From Anisodus tanguticus (taxonomy: Eukaryota; Streptophyta; Magnoliopsida; Solanales; Solanaceae): a stretch of 64,000 bases of DNA. Shown here piece after piece: positions 49,101 to 59,280 of the stretch (position 1 is its first letter; each line of letters opens with the position of its first letter). A model generated the notes under the pieces. That model was not told where the DNA came from, did no database searches, and worked only from the letters and a program-made list of their open reading frames with translations. The stretch is taken from assembly GCA_034509755.1 (NCBI GenBank), contig CM067552.1, positions 18,906,753 through 18,970,752 of the forward strand. The letters run 5' to 3'. Made by a program: the position numbers and the translations under genes.

Positions 49101-49592
49101 ACAACAATGTGAAGATTGAGAATATACCAACTATGCATATAAGTGTAATCTGACCAACGATAGGGCGAGATAGTCCCTAGTCTACAAGAAGTCTATCAAG
49201 AAAAGGTCACGGAACCTAAGGATTGCTTTACGAGAATGATTCAGATTTTCCATTAGCATTCGTATGGTATAACCCATCTACTCTTATTTAGTTTATCAAA
49301 TATGGATCATGTATCTTTTATATTGGAGAAAATGTATCAGGTGCTACTTGGATATTAGCAAAAGTATATTAAGGTACGTTATGGTTGAACTCCCTTTGAT
49401 CTTTTATAAGCAAAAGTGGTCATGTGAGGCCTATTGGTGTTATTTTGATATTGTGTTTCCTTGTGAGTCATTGAATACCTGCTAGGGTTTTTTGACAGGT
49501 TTTGGATAGTCCTGTTTACTAAGAAACTATATCAAAATTTTTGGAAATCTTGGGAGTTGGAATAATTCCAACATTCGTAGATAAATAATCCT
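46169..49592 (+). other. Conserved non-coding internal domain of E4
   Basis: This is the counterpart of 5544-8795 in E1: purine-rich, stop-filled, and co-linear along its whole length except for two extra blocks near 48040-48120 and 48890-48985. I see no enzyme motif. Confidence 0.6.
48882..48989 (+). CDS. Hypothetical 35-residue membrane-type micro-ORF
   Basis: ATG to TAA encodes MDSGNSTISTSS, then a hydrophobic stretch (LVIIVAQSFIIILCFV) long enough for one membrane span, then a short polar end. The DNA is T/C-rich while the surroundings are purine-rich, so it may have been inserted. E1 has only the flanks (its start reads ATAG) and lacks the middle. It could be chance; no homologue is known to me. 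Confidence 0.2.
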   Translation: MDSGNSTISTSSTLVIIVAQSFIIILCFVPMNLDI

Positions 49593-49604
49593 AAGGGGAA
49601 AGGA
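49593..49604 (+). other. Polypurine tract of E4
   Basis: AAGGGGAAAGGA directly precedes the 3' LTR. Confidence 0.85.
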
Positions 49605-51687
49605 TGTTATACCCCATAAGATTTACGTTTCACTGTATCGTCAAGGAATATCAAAGTCCCAGGAAGAGTTATGACCTTACAGAAAGAAGGATAATAAAGG
49701 TTTATAGCTTGCTTATAAAGGTACCAAAGTGTTCGGGAGTTAAACGAATCGAAGAAAGTAAGTTTCAACAAAGAAGAGAAAACTAGGAATTTGATGAGAC
49801 AAAGGATGGACCATCAAATACTTTGAAGGACCATCAAATACCCACGGTGAGCCGTCATCCTTCCTAGAAGATCGACGAGAAGAATGACAAACCGTCAGTA
49901 TTTTGACAGTTCGTCGAGTGCACTATTGAATTACAGCGGTGCAGAATTTTATCGAGTTTATATTAGGGAATTTCGATCTTCAACTCATTTTCCCCCAAAC
50001 CCCAGCCCTAATACTCTCTCTAAATCCTTTATATCACACCCCAAGTCAAAATTGAAGCCATCTTTCACAAGAATCTTGTAATAAGCCCATAGTTATTGAA
50101 GGAATTTCCATTTTCTTGAGGAGAGAATTCTTAAAAACCCTTAGAGCAAGATATTCTACTATTTTGAGGAAATTATGGAGTATTAAGGTAAATCCTATCC
50201 TATTCTATCTATTATTATGATTAATTAGGGATTTGGAAGAAGTTATGAAAAAGTATACATGATGAAAACTTTGCAATGTTGTAAAACCTCCGTAACATGA
50301 ATAGATGGGTTGTTTTATACGAAATATGAGTCAAATTGGATGATGGAATTGATTGATTATGTTATGGCCTAAGGACCATAGGGTTTGAAAGGTGGTGAGA
50401 CTAATTCACATGAAGTTTTCTGTATAAGAGAAGTTTAAAGAATTATTTTTGCTTAAGAGTTATCGGGGAACTCCTAATCAAGTTTCTATGGAAATTGTAT
50501 TTTGATTGAACCGCGAGATTGAATCCTATAAGTATCCCTTGTAAAGGAGTCTAAGAACCCGAAGTGGTTAAGGATGTCGAGAAGATACTTAAGTGAAGTT
50601 TTTATGGAAGTTAGATTTGATGTTGATGTTAATTCCTTGTATGACATATAGGACTATTGGTGAGAGGTGAGAGGACTTGTAGAAAAATTGTGGTGACGAG
50701 AACAAGATATGTTAAGTCATACTCTTTTATTCTCTTGGCATGATTGGCGAATAAGTATAACCATAATGACGTCCCTTCAAAAGGAATTCTACTCTTAAAT
50801 CTAAAGCATGTGATTACTTTTGTACCATATTGTCACAATTTATAACGCTTGTTGTTCTATTTCTGGAGCACTTTCTCGACTTGATAATCTCTTGAACCTC
50901 ATGTTTCCCGTGATTATTGATGACTCACCGATAGTGATACATACACAACTCTACAACGATAAACGGAAGATAACGACCTTGAGTTACTCCGATTGGTTTC
51001 ATTATACCCTTTAGATTTTGTCTTACATTACACTTATATATATGTAGCTATTTCCATATTGAGTCGCACTATAGTTGGTCGGGTATGGCATGTAGATGTG
51101 CACCCCAGCTGCAGTTAGTTTTGATATTACCGACTCCCACATTTGGGCCAGGGATATATATGGATTATGATTTAATTTGTCCATAGAGAGGTTGTATATT
51201 ACTTTAAATGGCCTCCTGAGCGACTTGATTTTATAGACATGCATACAGTTTCATGGTTGTGTCAGTTAGGCCCACCGAGGCTTGTTATGAGTTTCAGGTT
51301 CACTTCTATACATTTATCTTATATGTGGTACCTTCTATTTATATTGGTGATCTACCTTACATATTCAGTACTTCTTTAGTACTAATGTCCCTTCCAGGGA
51401 CACTGCATTTCACGCCCGTTGGTATAGGTCGGGATACAGATGCTTTCCACATCATAGGACATGACCCAGCTAGATTGTGTCATGCTCCTTTCATTCGGAG
51501 ATGTGTAGAGAATTGATAGGTATGACAGTTGTGCATATGTATATATAGTTGGGTATGGCAGGGCCTTGTTCTAACCAATTGTTGTCAGTATACTCCTTAG
51601 AGGCTGGTAGATGGTTATGTATGTGTGATAGTCGTGTGTGGCCTCGTCGGCCTCTTCAGTAGATATATTTTGCACATAATGGCCTTG

Positions 51688-51732
<45 letters not shown>

Positions 51733-51892
51733 TTGGGTCTTTTCTTAGTATAGGTGGTTATATCCTTATTCAATTGAGTATGTGTCAAATGCCTTGTTGG
51801 TCCATGAGTTATTGTATATCTCTCAGGTAGTAGTAGGCTCAGGCCTTAGGGTGCCGAGTGCCGGCCACACCCCCTAAGGTTGGGGTGTGACA
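49605..51892 (+). repeat. E4 3' LTR
   Basis: It starts TGTTATACCCCATAAG and ends GGTTGGGGTGTGACA. The dyad cluster is at 49795-49935. The (AT)n run at 51692-51729 is roughly twice as long as in the 5' LTR. Confidence 0.9.
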
Positions 51893-51944
51893 CATGGATG
51901 ATACTTATATCCTTAATTTGACTTATCATGCATCCATCACTCAA
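51893..51944 (+). repeat. E3 3' LTR, part 2
   Basis: CATGG plus about 47 bp resumes the E3 LTR (compare 36255-36303) up to CATCCATCACTC. The sequence then switches abruptly to retrotransposon coding DNA. Confidence 0.75.
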
Positions 51945-52119
51945 TCAGAAGTAGATCATGTAGATCATTTGAGAGCGGTATTACAGATGCTCTAGGATCG
52001 CAAGTTGTATACTAAGTTCTCTAAATGTGAGTTCTGGTTGAACTCGATGGCTTTTCTGGGTCATATAATGTTGGATGAAGGTATCAAAGTGGATAATAAG
52101 AAGATTGAGGTAGTAAAAA
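51945..52119 (+). pseudogene. Ty3 reverse transcriptase fragment
   Basis: An in-frame stretch with one TAG reads SEVDHVDHLRAVLQ, then FSKCEFWL, then FLGHIML-EGIKVD-KKIEVVK. This is the conserved part of Ty3 reverse transcriptase just downstream of the catalytic YxDD box, up to the RNase H connection. The catalytic box itself is absent. It is the only pol sequence I recognise in the window. It ends at the minus-strand LTR. Confidence 0.85.
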
Positions 52120-52665
52120 TGTCACACCACAACCTAGGTGGTGTGGATGACACCTGGTACCTTGCTAGGTCTGAGCATAATAAGCTGACTCGAAGTCTGA
52201 GCCCTGTAGTCAAGCTAGGCACTTAAGGCCATACAATAAAATTAATCTTAACTTAGGCCGAAAAGGCCGAACATGTTCTTACAAGAAGCTACTGTGGTTA
52301 AGGAGGCCTCGGTAAACACTTATACTGGCAAACTAAATAAAACATAAGACAAGTGTCGGCAAGGCCACTGATATACTAAACATACTGAACCTGTGTCTAC
52401 AAAGCCTCTAAAGATAATTAACATCAGACGTGGTTTGTACAAGACCCCGACCTACCCATTGTCTGTATAGAATATCTGCTACCTGACCTCTAGACTCCGC
52501 TGCACTTTGAAAGAGATGGAGTCTTACCGATCATTCGATGAATCCCAATCTTCTCCACTGGGCGAACTCGTCGAACTGATTACCTACATCTGCAAGCATA
52601 AAATGCAGTGCCCCAGTAATGGGACATCAGTACAAATAACTGTACCAAATATGTAAGGCGTAAAG

Positions 52666-52667
<2 letters not shown>

Positions 52668-52712
<45 letters not shown>
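52668..52712. repeat. (AT)n microsatellite
   Basis: About 22 AT units lie in the minus-strand LTR. Confidence 0.9.
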
Positions 52713-52716
<4 letters not shown>

Positions 52717-52978
52717 CCGAAGCTGAAGAATATGAATAAACATGCTAGAATTTCTACTGAAAGGAAGGGACGGGAGTGGACTGACCATAACCCCTCGGTC
52801 AACTTACCTGGCCGTTGTTGCTTGGACCGCTTGGACCATCTATCTATCTATACAATCTATTCTATCTCGACTCTATGTACTATCCTTACTACTAATTTCT
52901 GGTCTTTATTACATTACTATCTAACATACAAGCTAAACACAATATTCCGGCCTCACAATAGATCCGGTGTGTAAGTGC

Positions 52979-53200
52979 ATAGCCCCAAAGGCAATCTATA
53001 TCTATATAGCCTCAAAGGCAAACACACGTCTGTATAGCCTCAAAGGCACTCTGTATGGCTAATAGTCCCGAAGGCAATCTGTATTTGTATATCCCCGAAG
53101 GTAGTGCGCATATCTACATAGCCCCGAAGGAAATCTATATCATAGCCCCAAAGGTAGTGTCAATAGACCTGAAAGCAACAACATAGCCCTAAAGGCAAGT
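52979..53200. repeat. AGCCCCAAAGGCA short tandem subrepeats
   Basis: About nine degenerate copies of a 12-13 bp core occur with a period near 27 bp (52981, 53009, 53037, 53064, 53092, 53120, 53145, 53165, 53185). Intervening spacers are rich in TATCTATAT. Confidence 0.8.
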
Positions 53201-55041
53201 GCATACATACATAACAAGAAATCATCTGTAAACTAAGTACCTGCATACATAACTCATAGCTTGTCTAGCACTTTCTGTAGTCTACGGTCCATACTTACTA
53301 TCTCGTGAGCTGCTCCGTTAGCTTTAGGGAGTCTTGTACTATCTTATCTCTCGTCCGACTATCTCGTTATAATTCTAAATGCATCTTTATAACTCGCATA
53401 TCTCTTCCTTTCTTAGCTCTAAGGAGTACCTTATATACTCGTGTGCTATACCCTTTTACGGGACATTCTGCCATATCTCATACTCTATTTCTCTTGGCCC
53501 TAGGGAGTATCATAGTCCTATTCAATTATGCGTACCCGCTCATCTTGATAAGCTATTACAACTTGATATTTTAGCTAGTGCAATCTCATCATCTCTTTAC
53601 TTATGTTCTGTTACTAGTTTACTAGCTCGTTCCTTCGGATCTCTTTCTATTTAAAATGCTTAGCTTATATGTAGACAGCTTACAAATGTCTTAGAGACAC
53701 AATTAACTCTGATTCTTAGGAATTACATGGATACTCTACTCAAGTCGACTCCTCAACTATTAGACAGTCGCAATCTGTCACTAAGGAACATAGGGGCAAA
53801 CTAGCCCCCTTCGACTTCTAATAAAGGACATATCTACGGATCCATCCTAGAAAAAAATGAAGGATATCCCTTACATACCTTGGAAGGAGATCTTCGATGA
53901 CGACGTTGTAATCCGTCTCTTCATCCGTATAGAACAACAAATAACACTCATATCAACAAGAAAGGAATATTAGCTAACTATCGAGCGACAAGTTTGCTTT
54001 ACGACAACTCGGGACAACATCTCCCATATCTCCTTACCTTATCCATATCCAGAACAATCCCCACAACCACAACAACAACAACAAAGACAACTTAGACTTA
54101 ATAATTTCTAGCCACCCAATATCAAGAAATTACTCTCAAATAACTCATACTTTTACTAACATGGAGTCCAACTTTTACATGATTTCTAGTCACTCTTTTT
54201 CTTTGGTTAACAACTTCGTTAACAAGCTTGCCATGTCAATAAGAATAATAACATAATTAACATCATCACCAAGCTACTTCTAATGATTTCCAACCATACT
54301 AACTCATATAGATAACTTCAAGACACTACAATCAACAAGACAACTACACCTCTTCTTATTTCAAGTTCTAGTTCATGATTCTTTATCCAACCAACTCATC
54401 TAACACAAGATTAATCTTCAACACAACCAATAGGGTGTTATACATACCTTATCCAGTAAAAACAATTCAAAATCCAAGCCGTTTTTTTATCTTATCCATC
54501 CTTTGATCATTCCACAACACCATAGAGGTGTTATCTTCCATCTAGGCTAGCTTTTAGATAAAAACACGGTGGATTAACTTGGTAACCATTCTTTAACCCT
54601 TAAAGAGTGTCTATTGAGAGATTAAAGGTGTTAAGGATTAGTTTTTTCAAAAATGAAATAACATAAGGCCCCCACCGCTTAAATATGCTATAAAGGTCGG
54701 CCACTGCCATGGATCTGAGATGCCTTCTACGTCGTAGATGGCCATATGCGGCTGCATCTGCTAGTGCAAATTAAGGTAGAAAAATCTTCAATTTTTTCTC
54801 CTCTTTTGCGGCCCCATCTACGAGGTAGATCCCATCCACAATGCGAAACGCTTAGCGTATGACTCTAACTTCATTGAACTTCGTTGAGGGATGGTTCTTT
54901 CAATGCCAATGACTTCCCACCTTCGATACATCTTCAGAATATCTATCTAAGTTGTAAGGGTCCCTCAGAAAAGATCTCGAATAACCGGATCATTCCACCT
55001 AACTTATGCTCTCATTCGCATTCAAACTCCAGCGCGTAACA

Positions 55042-55500
55042 TCATTCCCCCATTAGGAACATTCATCCTCAAATATTGGGGCGTACCTGTCTAGCTACCT
55101 CATAATTGCGATGGTTCTCACACCAATGTGTGTTATCTTGGGACCACATCGTACGACTATCACTTCAATTTCACTACTTAATCATTTTTATTCAAGTCTA
55201 GGCATACCATTCTTATCTCACTTGATATCTATAAGACGGGATCCCTCTCGGTCCTAAACGCAAAATCTCTTACTGGAAGTTATCATCTGTCTCTCGCTCC
55301 CTTGATCTTACACTTCATCTGTCCTTAATCTCTGACTTAACTCAAATTGGCTATTCTGGTCATATTCTCGTCTCTTAGGATATCTGCTACTATCTGACGA
55401 CTCATCGATAACTACATACTTCGTATTCTTTTCACCTCGCTCCTTCCATATGTTAGAACTTCTACTACTATATTCTCATCCTTAGGACCTAACATCGTAA
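55042..55500 (-). other. 3' internal stub of the minus-strand element
   Basis: Sequence upstream of the minus-strand 3' LTR, with a polypurine tract at 55042-55054. No coding motif is recognisable. It fades into E3 LTR sequence; the exact junction is uncertain. Confidence 0.45.
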
Positions 55501-56114
55501 CAGTGAAAGTTGTGGAAAGGATTGTGAACATTGATAATATTTGCAACTAATTGAACTATAGGACTTTACTGATAAAGTTGGATAACTGCTTTACTTATTC
55601 ATTAGCTAACTAACTAGTAGAGAAGTATCGAAAAGTACCAATTCTCGCCACCGCTATAGTTAGGGTCGGCCAACGATGTTGCTGGGTAGACGTGATTACC
55701 GTACTCACTCTACACTTGCGGCACTCCATGTGCATGTATTGATCTAGATGCGAGCAGAGCTTAGACGCGGCACTTGGAGAGCTTTTCTCAGTAGTCCAGG
55801 TGAGGTGCAGCTACTATTCCAACACTGGAACTCCTTCATCTTGTTATTTTACTTTTATGTCCTATATTTCATACAGTGATTTGTATTTAAGTTTCAGACT
55901 TGTATTCCAATTAGTAAGCTCAGTACTCATGACAACCAGATTTTGGGGATGGTTTGCAAGATTTATGTATTAAGTGTCAAGACCTTGTCAGTACTTTTGT
56001 TATTCTTTACTTTTCCTCATTTATATTTATGTTATTCTGTCTTGAATATTAGTGATTTGCATACGGTTTAGGGCAGGTGCCCTCGCGGCATAAATGAAAT
56101 TTTGGGTCGTGACA
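55500..56114 (+). repeat. E3 3' LTR, part 3
   Basis: From about 55500, and clearly from 55645 (CTCGCCACCGCTATAGTTAGGG), it matches 37255-37714 of the 5' LTR. It ends GGGTCGTGACA. About 940 bp of LTR present in the 5' copy is missing between parts 2 and 3. Confidence 0.8.
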
Positions 56115-56551
56115 CTTATATTTATCAAAAACATATCTATGTTTTTCAGGAAGCGCATGGCCTGGAGCAATGTGCATTTTCACTGTTACAGATCCTGACA
56201 TCCTCAAGTCCCTTACGAATTTACATTACTCAGTTGGATCAATGAAATCTGTGAATATAAATTTACAATTTGCTGTTTTCAACAAATTATGCTTCTTGAA
56301 TTTTGTTCGTACTACTTTTTACAGATACACCAACATACAAACGTGAAGGTCCAAGAACAGTGAATTCAGATCATTATATATTCCAGCTCATCATTTGGTA
56401 ATTCTCAGTGACCATATTTCTACAGTGAATCCTCCCAAAACAATAGTTCGTCCTAACTGGAAAAAATTTTAAAAAATAATCTACATTTAAACAACGCCAA
56501 TTTTAAAGTAGTACGAGCTACAGTAGTCAGTCTCCTAGCTAGAATCCACAT
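56115..56551. other. 3' flank of the MPB2C remnant; no gene called
   Basis: Unique-looking AT-rich sequence. A short plus-strand stretch after TTTTTCAG (56150) reads without stops for about 65 codons, but I recognise no family, and it may be chance. Confidence 0.3.
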
Positions 56552-56707
56552 TTAAGTTCTCAGAACAAGTGATTGCAGGTATGATCTTGCTGTGGCGGCT
56601 GCAGAAAGACATGCTTCATCTTCATTCTCTTTAGCAGTAACAACTGCTGCAATATAAGCTTCTCTTGCCTCCTCCAGTTTCTGCATTTCCCTTTCATTCA
56701 AGTTATC
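56552..56707 (-). pseudogene. MPB2C: MPB2C remnant, terminal exon
   Basis: Acceptor TTTGGACAG is followed by 51 codons and TAA. It is helical and alanine/glutamate-rich (EAREAYIAAVVTAKENEDE, then ARSYLQSL). This C-terminal motif is typical of the family and is intact here. Confidence 0.8.
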
Positions 56708-57063
56708 CTGTCCAAAATGAAATTTGAGAATAAAATCCACAATTTAGACGCTGGAAGTATAATTGCACTTGTCAGAAAATTAAGATCTCTCAGCTATCTG
56801 GAACACTCAGAATATAAACAATATAGCAAGCAAAGTTGACTACTTGACCTCCTTCCAACGATGTTTTACAATTCCAAAGCACCAGGTATCCAGAGATAGG
56901 GGAAGAAAGCAGAGTCAGTAGACACAACAATCTTATATTTCTGAAATTATGACATCATTTCACCAGACTATGGATATCTCAATTAGAATAATAGAATTTC
57001 AAAGACGTAAATTAAAGCATGCGAGAGAAACTGATGCCTGATAGCGGGTAGTCGTTAGCTTAC

Positions 57064-57221
57064 AATTTCAACACTTTGATCCCATAAATAAGGGATAACA
57101 TCATACTCTTCAGCCGATCCTCTGGAATCATTCTCCGTCAATGCTTGCACAAATTTTTGCTGGAAGTCATTGCTTCCCATTCTAGCCTCTCTACAGCTGC
57201 TTTCTTGTCAGCTAGCTTAAC
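57064..57221 (-). pseudogene. MPB2C: MPB2C remnant, exon 3 with frame-breaking deletion
   Basis: The acceptor is CTATAG and the donor ATTGTAAGC. At 158 bp the exon is not a multiple of three, although both neighbours meet it in phase 0. It starts KLADKKAAVERLEWEAMTS, then reaches a TGA. The frame that fits the next exon resumes as QALTENDSRGSAEEYDVIPY. Relative to the family a block of about 25-35 residues is missing at the switch point. Confidence 0.8.
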
Positions 57222-57760
57222 CTATAGAAAGGGAATAGGAATTTTTTTAAAAGAAGGTGGCGTTACATTAGTGGAGTTACCCTGCCGTCTGCGGTGTTCG
57301 TAAAGTATATTGAAATTTGAGCAGAAAGCTGTAGAGAGCTTGTTGTAATTGATCCAAGGGAAGAACCTTGCGGGAGATCTAGTAGCAAGAGTTATTCTCA
57401 CAATGCAGTAATGTAAAGGAGTAACATCCATCAGATAGCCACCAGGACGTTAGTTTTTGACAGGAGTAACAAAAGGTCACTCATTCATTCAAACAGCAAA
57501 TCCAAGAAAGTCAAGCCAGAACTCTATTGCTAAAACACACTAACCAGAATCCAACTGCAAGAAATATTTTATCCAGTATCTAGTTTTTGATTCTTAACAA
57601 GAAACAAAAAGTACTATTTTATAAGTACTCCCTATTTAACTCTATCTTCTGCTTTCCCTAACACTGTTCTCAAGCAGACTAGCTGAGTCATTTGGTTAAG
57701 AGAATACTGACAGACTAGAATACTGGAGGGATATTATTCACTCTAGAATTAATCATTTAC

Positions 57761-58087
57761 CTGTGCATCAGAGAGTTGTACTTGAGTCGACTTGAGTGAA
57801 AAGTCCTTCTCTGAGATATCTTTTTTCATTGCATCAAGTTCAGCATAAGCTTGAGTCATTTCATTCTTCAAGATCTCTGCTTCTTTCAACAGTTCATCTT
57901 TCTCCAATAATTTCATTCGCAGATCCTCCACTTGCTCCCTCAAAGACATCAATTCTTCTCTATCCTTTTCTGTTAGTGATGATCTTGAGGAAGACATCGA
58001 GAAATTCTCTGCACATCCATCTTGGTTACTGCCAACATTCTTATTTTGGTCCCTATGCTCGGCATTTCTTCCTTTTGCTTCAGAAGT
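57761..58087 (-). pseudogene. MPB2C: MPB2C remnant, coiled-coil exon 2
   Basis: 109 in-frame codons lie between GCTGCAG and CACAG-GTAAATG. A serine-rich start (SMSSSRSSLTEKD) leads to a heptad-patterned coiled coil (LMSLREQVEDLRMKLLEKD, ISEKDFSLKSTQVQLSD). It is intact. Confidence 0.85.
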
Positions 58088-58269
58088 CTGCAGCAACCAC
58101 CAGTGTCAACATCTATTTTGAGCTAAAGCAAACCTAAACTCATTTACATACAGCAAAAAGATAAGGAAAACAAACTTGTTTGTATGGAAAACTTTAAAAA
58201 GCAGTGTGTCCCAAAGGATCAAAATAACTTCACATTAGACAGATAATTCAAAGAGCAACACCTCTGCAT

Positions 58270-58481
58270 TTTTTTTATAACGGCGGTATTAAGGCCATCT
58301 TGCGCGCACCTCATCTATTCCGGGTACCCGCTATCTCCCACCAGCACAGGTATTAGGTAACTCTACCCACCAAGATTAAGGAAAATGGGAAGAAATCATC
58401 TAGCGTTTTTTGCCTCCGTTGGACTTGAACTTGCTCATGATTCTCCTCAGTTCATTGACCACTAGGCCACACCCTTAGATG
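58270..58481 (-). mobile_element. tRNA-derived SINE, Solanaceae type
   Basis: On the minus strand the 212-bp element starts CATCTAAGGGTGTGGCCTAG, with A box GTGGCCTAGTGGT and B box GTTCAAGTCC. It contains GGAGGCAAAAAACGCTAG and GGTGCGCGCAAGATGGCC and ends in a short poly-A. The target duplication AACACCTCTGCAT (58257-58269) and AACACCTTTGCAT (58482-58494) differs at one base. It lies in the large MPB2C intron. Confidence 0.88.
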
Positions 58482-59032
58482 AACACCTTTGCATATTTTA
58501 GGTCTGATGTTTTTAGCTAATCATCATGCCTAGCGAAGTTAATTTTAGTGTGATCCAACTCACTAAGTAATGCCACTAGCAATGGCTGGCAGTACCCAAA
58601 ACATCTTCTCTTTTCTATACTCATGGTGTACTGCTTCAAAATGAAGGCAACTCGTAGATGAATAACGAAAACCAAAGTATACAGGAGTGCAATGGAAGTG
58701 AAATAATTCACATTATTCTGTCTTAAGTGGGTGGTGGGAACCAAGTGTAGATGTAAAGATGAAATAATAATCTTTCACCAGTACCTCGGATGGAAATGCC
58801 AACCCTCCGGTCAGGGATGCATAGTACTAGTCATTGTTGTTTAAAGTCGGATGATTTGGAATGGAACTGCAAGACTCTATTAATCTATAATCTTCTACTT
58901 CAAATCAGGATGGCCAAATCTGTTGACAGGGTGAACCACTCTAGAATCGATTAAAACGTAAGAAGTTCAATAATTGTACCATGAATGGTGAATGATCAAA
59001 TACAATTCAGTATCCGCCTTCCAAAACTTGTA

Positions 59033-59280
59033 CTCCCTCCATTTCAATTTGTTTGTCTGGTATTGACTTGACACGGAGTTTAAGAAAGTAAAGAAGACTT
59101 TTGAATTTTGTGGTCTTAAATTAAAGATATGTCGAATGTACTGAAATGCCCTTTAATCTTGTGGTCTTAAACATGCCATGTGGAAAGTTGGAACTAAGAA
59201 GTTGCCAAAAAAGGGAAGAGGCATTCTTTTTTAAAGAGACTAAAAAGGAAAGTAAGACAAACAAATTGAAACATAGGGAG
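59033..59280. mobile_element. Stowaway-like MITE
   Basis: The 248-bp element starts CTCCCTCCATTTCAATTTGT and its reverse-complement end reads CTCCCTATGTTTCAATTTGT. TA flanks both sides (59031-59032 and 59281-59282), the Stowaway/mariner signature. It is non-coding and lies within the MPB2C intron. Confidence 0.85.

Larger units (their letters stand above)
42665..51892 (+). mobile_element. E4: second copy of the zinc-knuckle LTR family
   Basis: The target duplication CATGG flanks it (42660-42664 and 51893-51897). LTRs are at 42665-44846 and 49605-51892. Primer site, gag-like frame, purine-rich interior and polypurine tract correspond one to one with E1. Relative to E1 it lacks the nested solo LTR. 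It has about 75 bp extra near 48040-48120 and about 95 bp extra near 48890-48985, the latter containing a small frame. No pol is present. Confidence 0.93.
52120..55041 (-). repeat. Minus-strand LTR of a further Ty3-like element
   Basis: The plus strand begins TGTCACACCACAACC and ends AGCGCGTAACA. On the minus strand, AATGGGGGAATGA (polypurine tract) and TTTGAGGATGAATG immediately precede it, so it is a 3' LTR. A dyad-rich U3 patch lies at 54700-54850 (CTACGTCGTAGATGG, CATCTACGAGGTAGAT). The (AT)n run at 52668-52712 and AGCCCCAAAGGCA subrepeats at 52979-53200 lie in its R/U5 half. AAAAA at 52115-52119 may be one target duplication. Confidence 0.75.
34593..56114 (+). mobile_element. E3: LTR retrotransposon without coding capacity, heavily nested
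   Basis: A 5' LTR (34593-37714), an iMet primer site, a 3.5 kb interior without recognisable genes and a 3' LTR starting at 41284 define the element. The 3' LTR is broken by E4 and by a rearranged patch and finishes at 56114 with GGGTCGTGACA. The 5-bp flanks differ (AGCTT and CTTAT), and the right flank does not continue E5 gag. The two ends therefore probably come from different original insertions joined by recombination. Confidence 0.8.
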
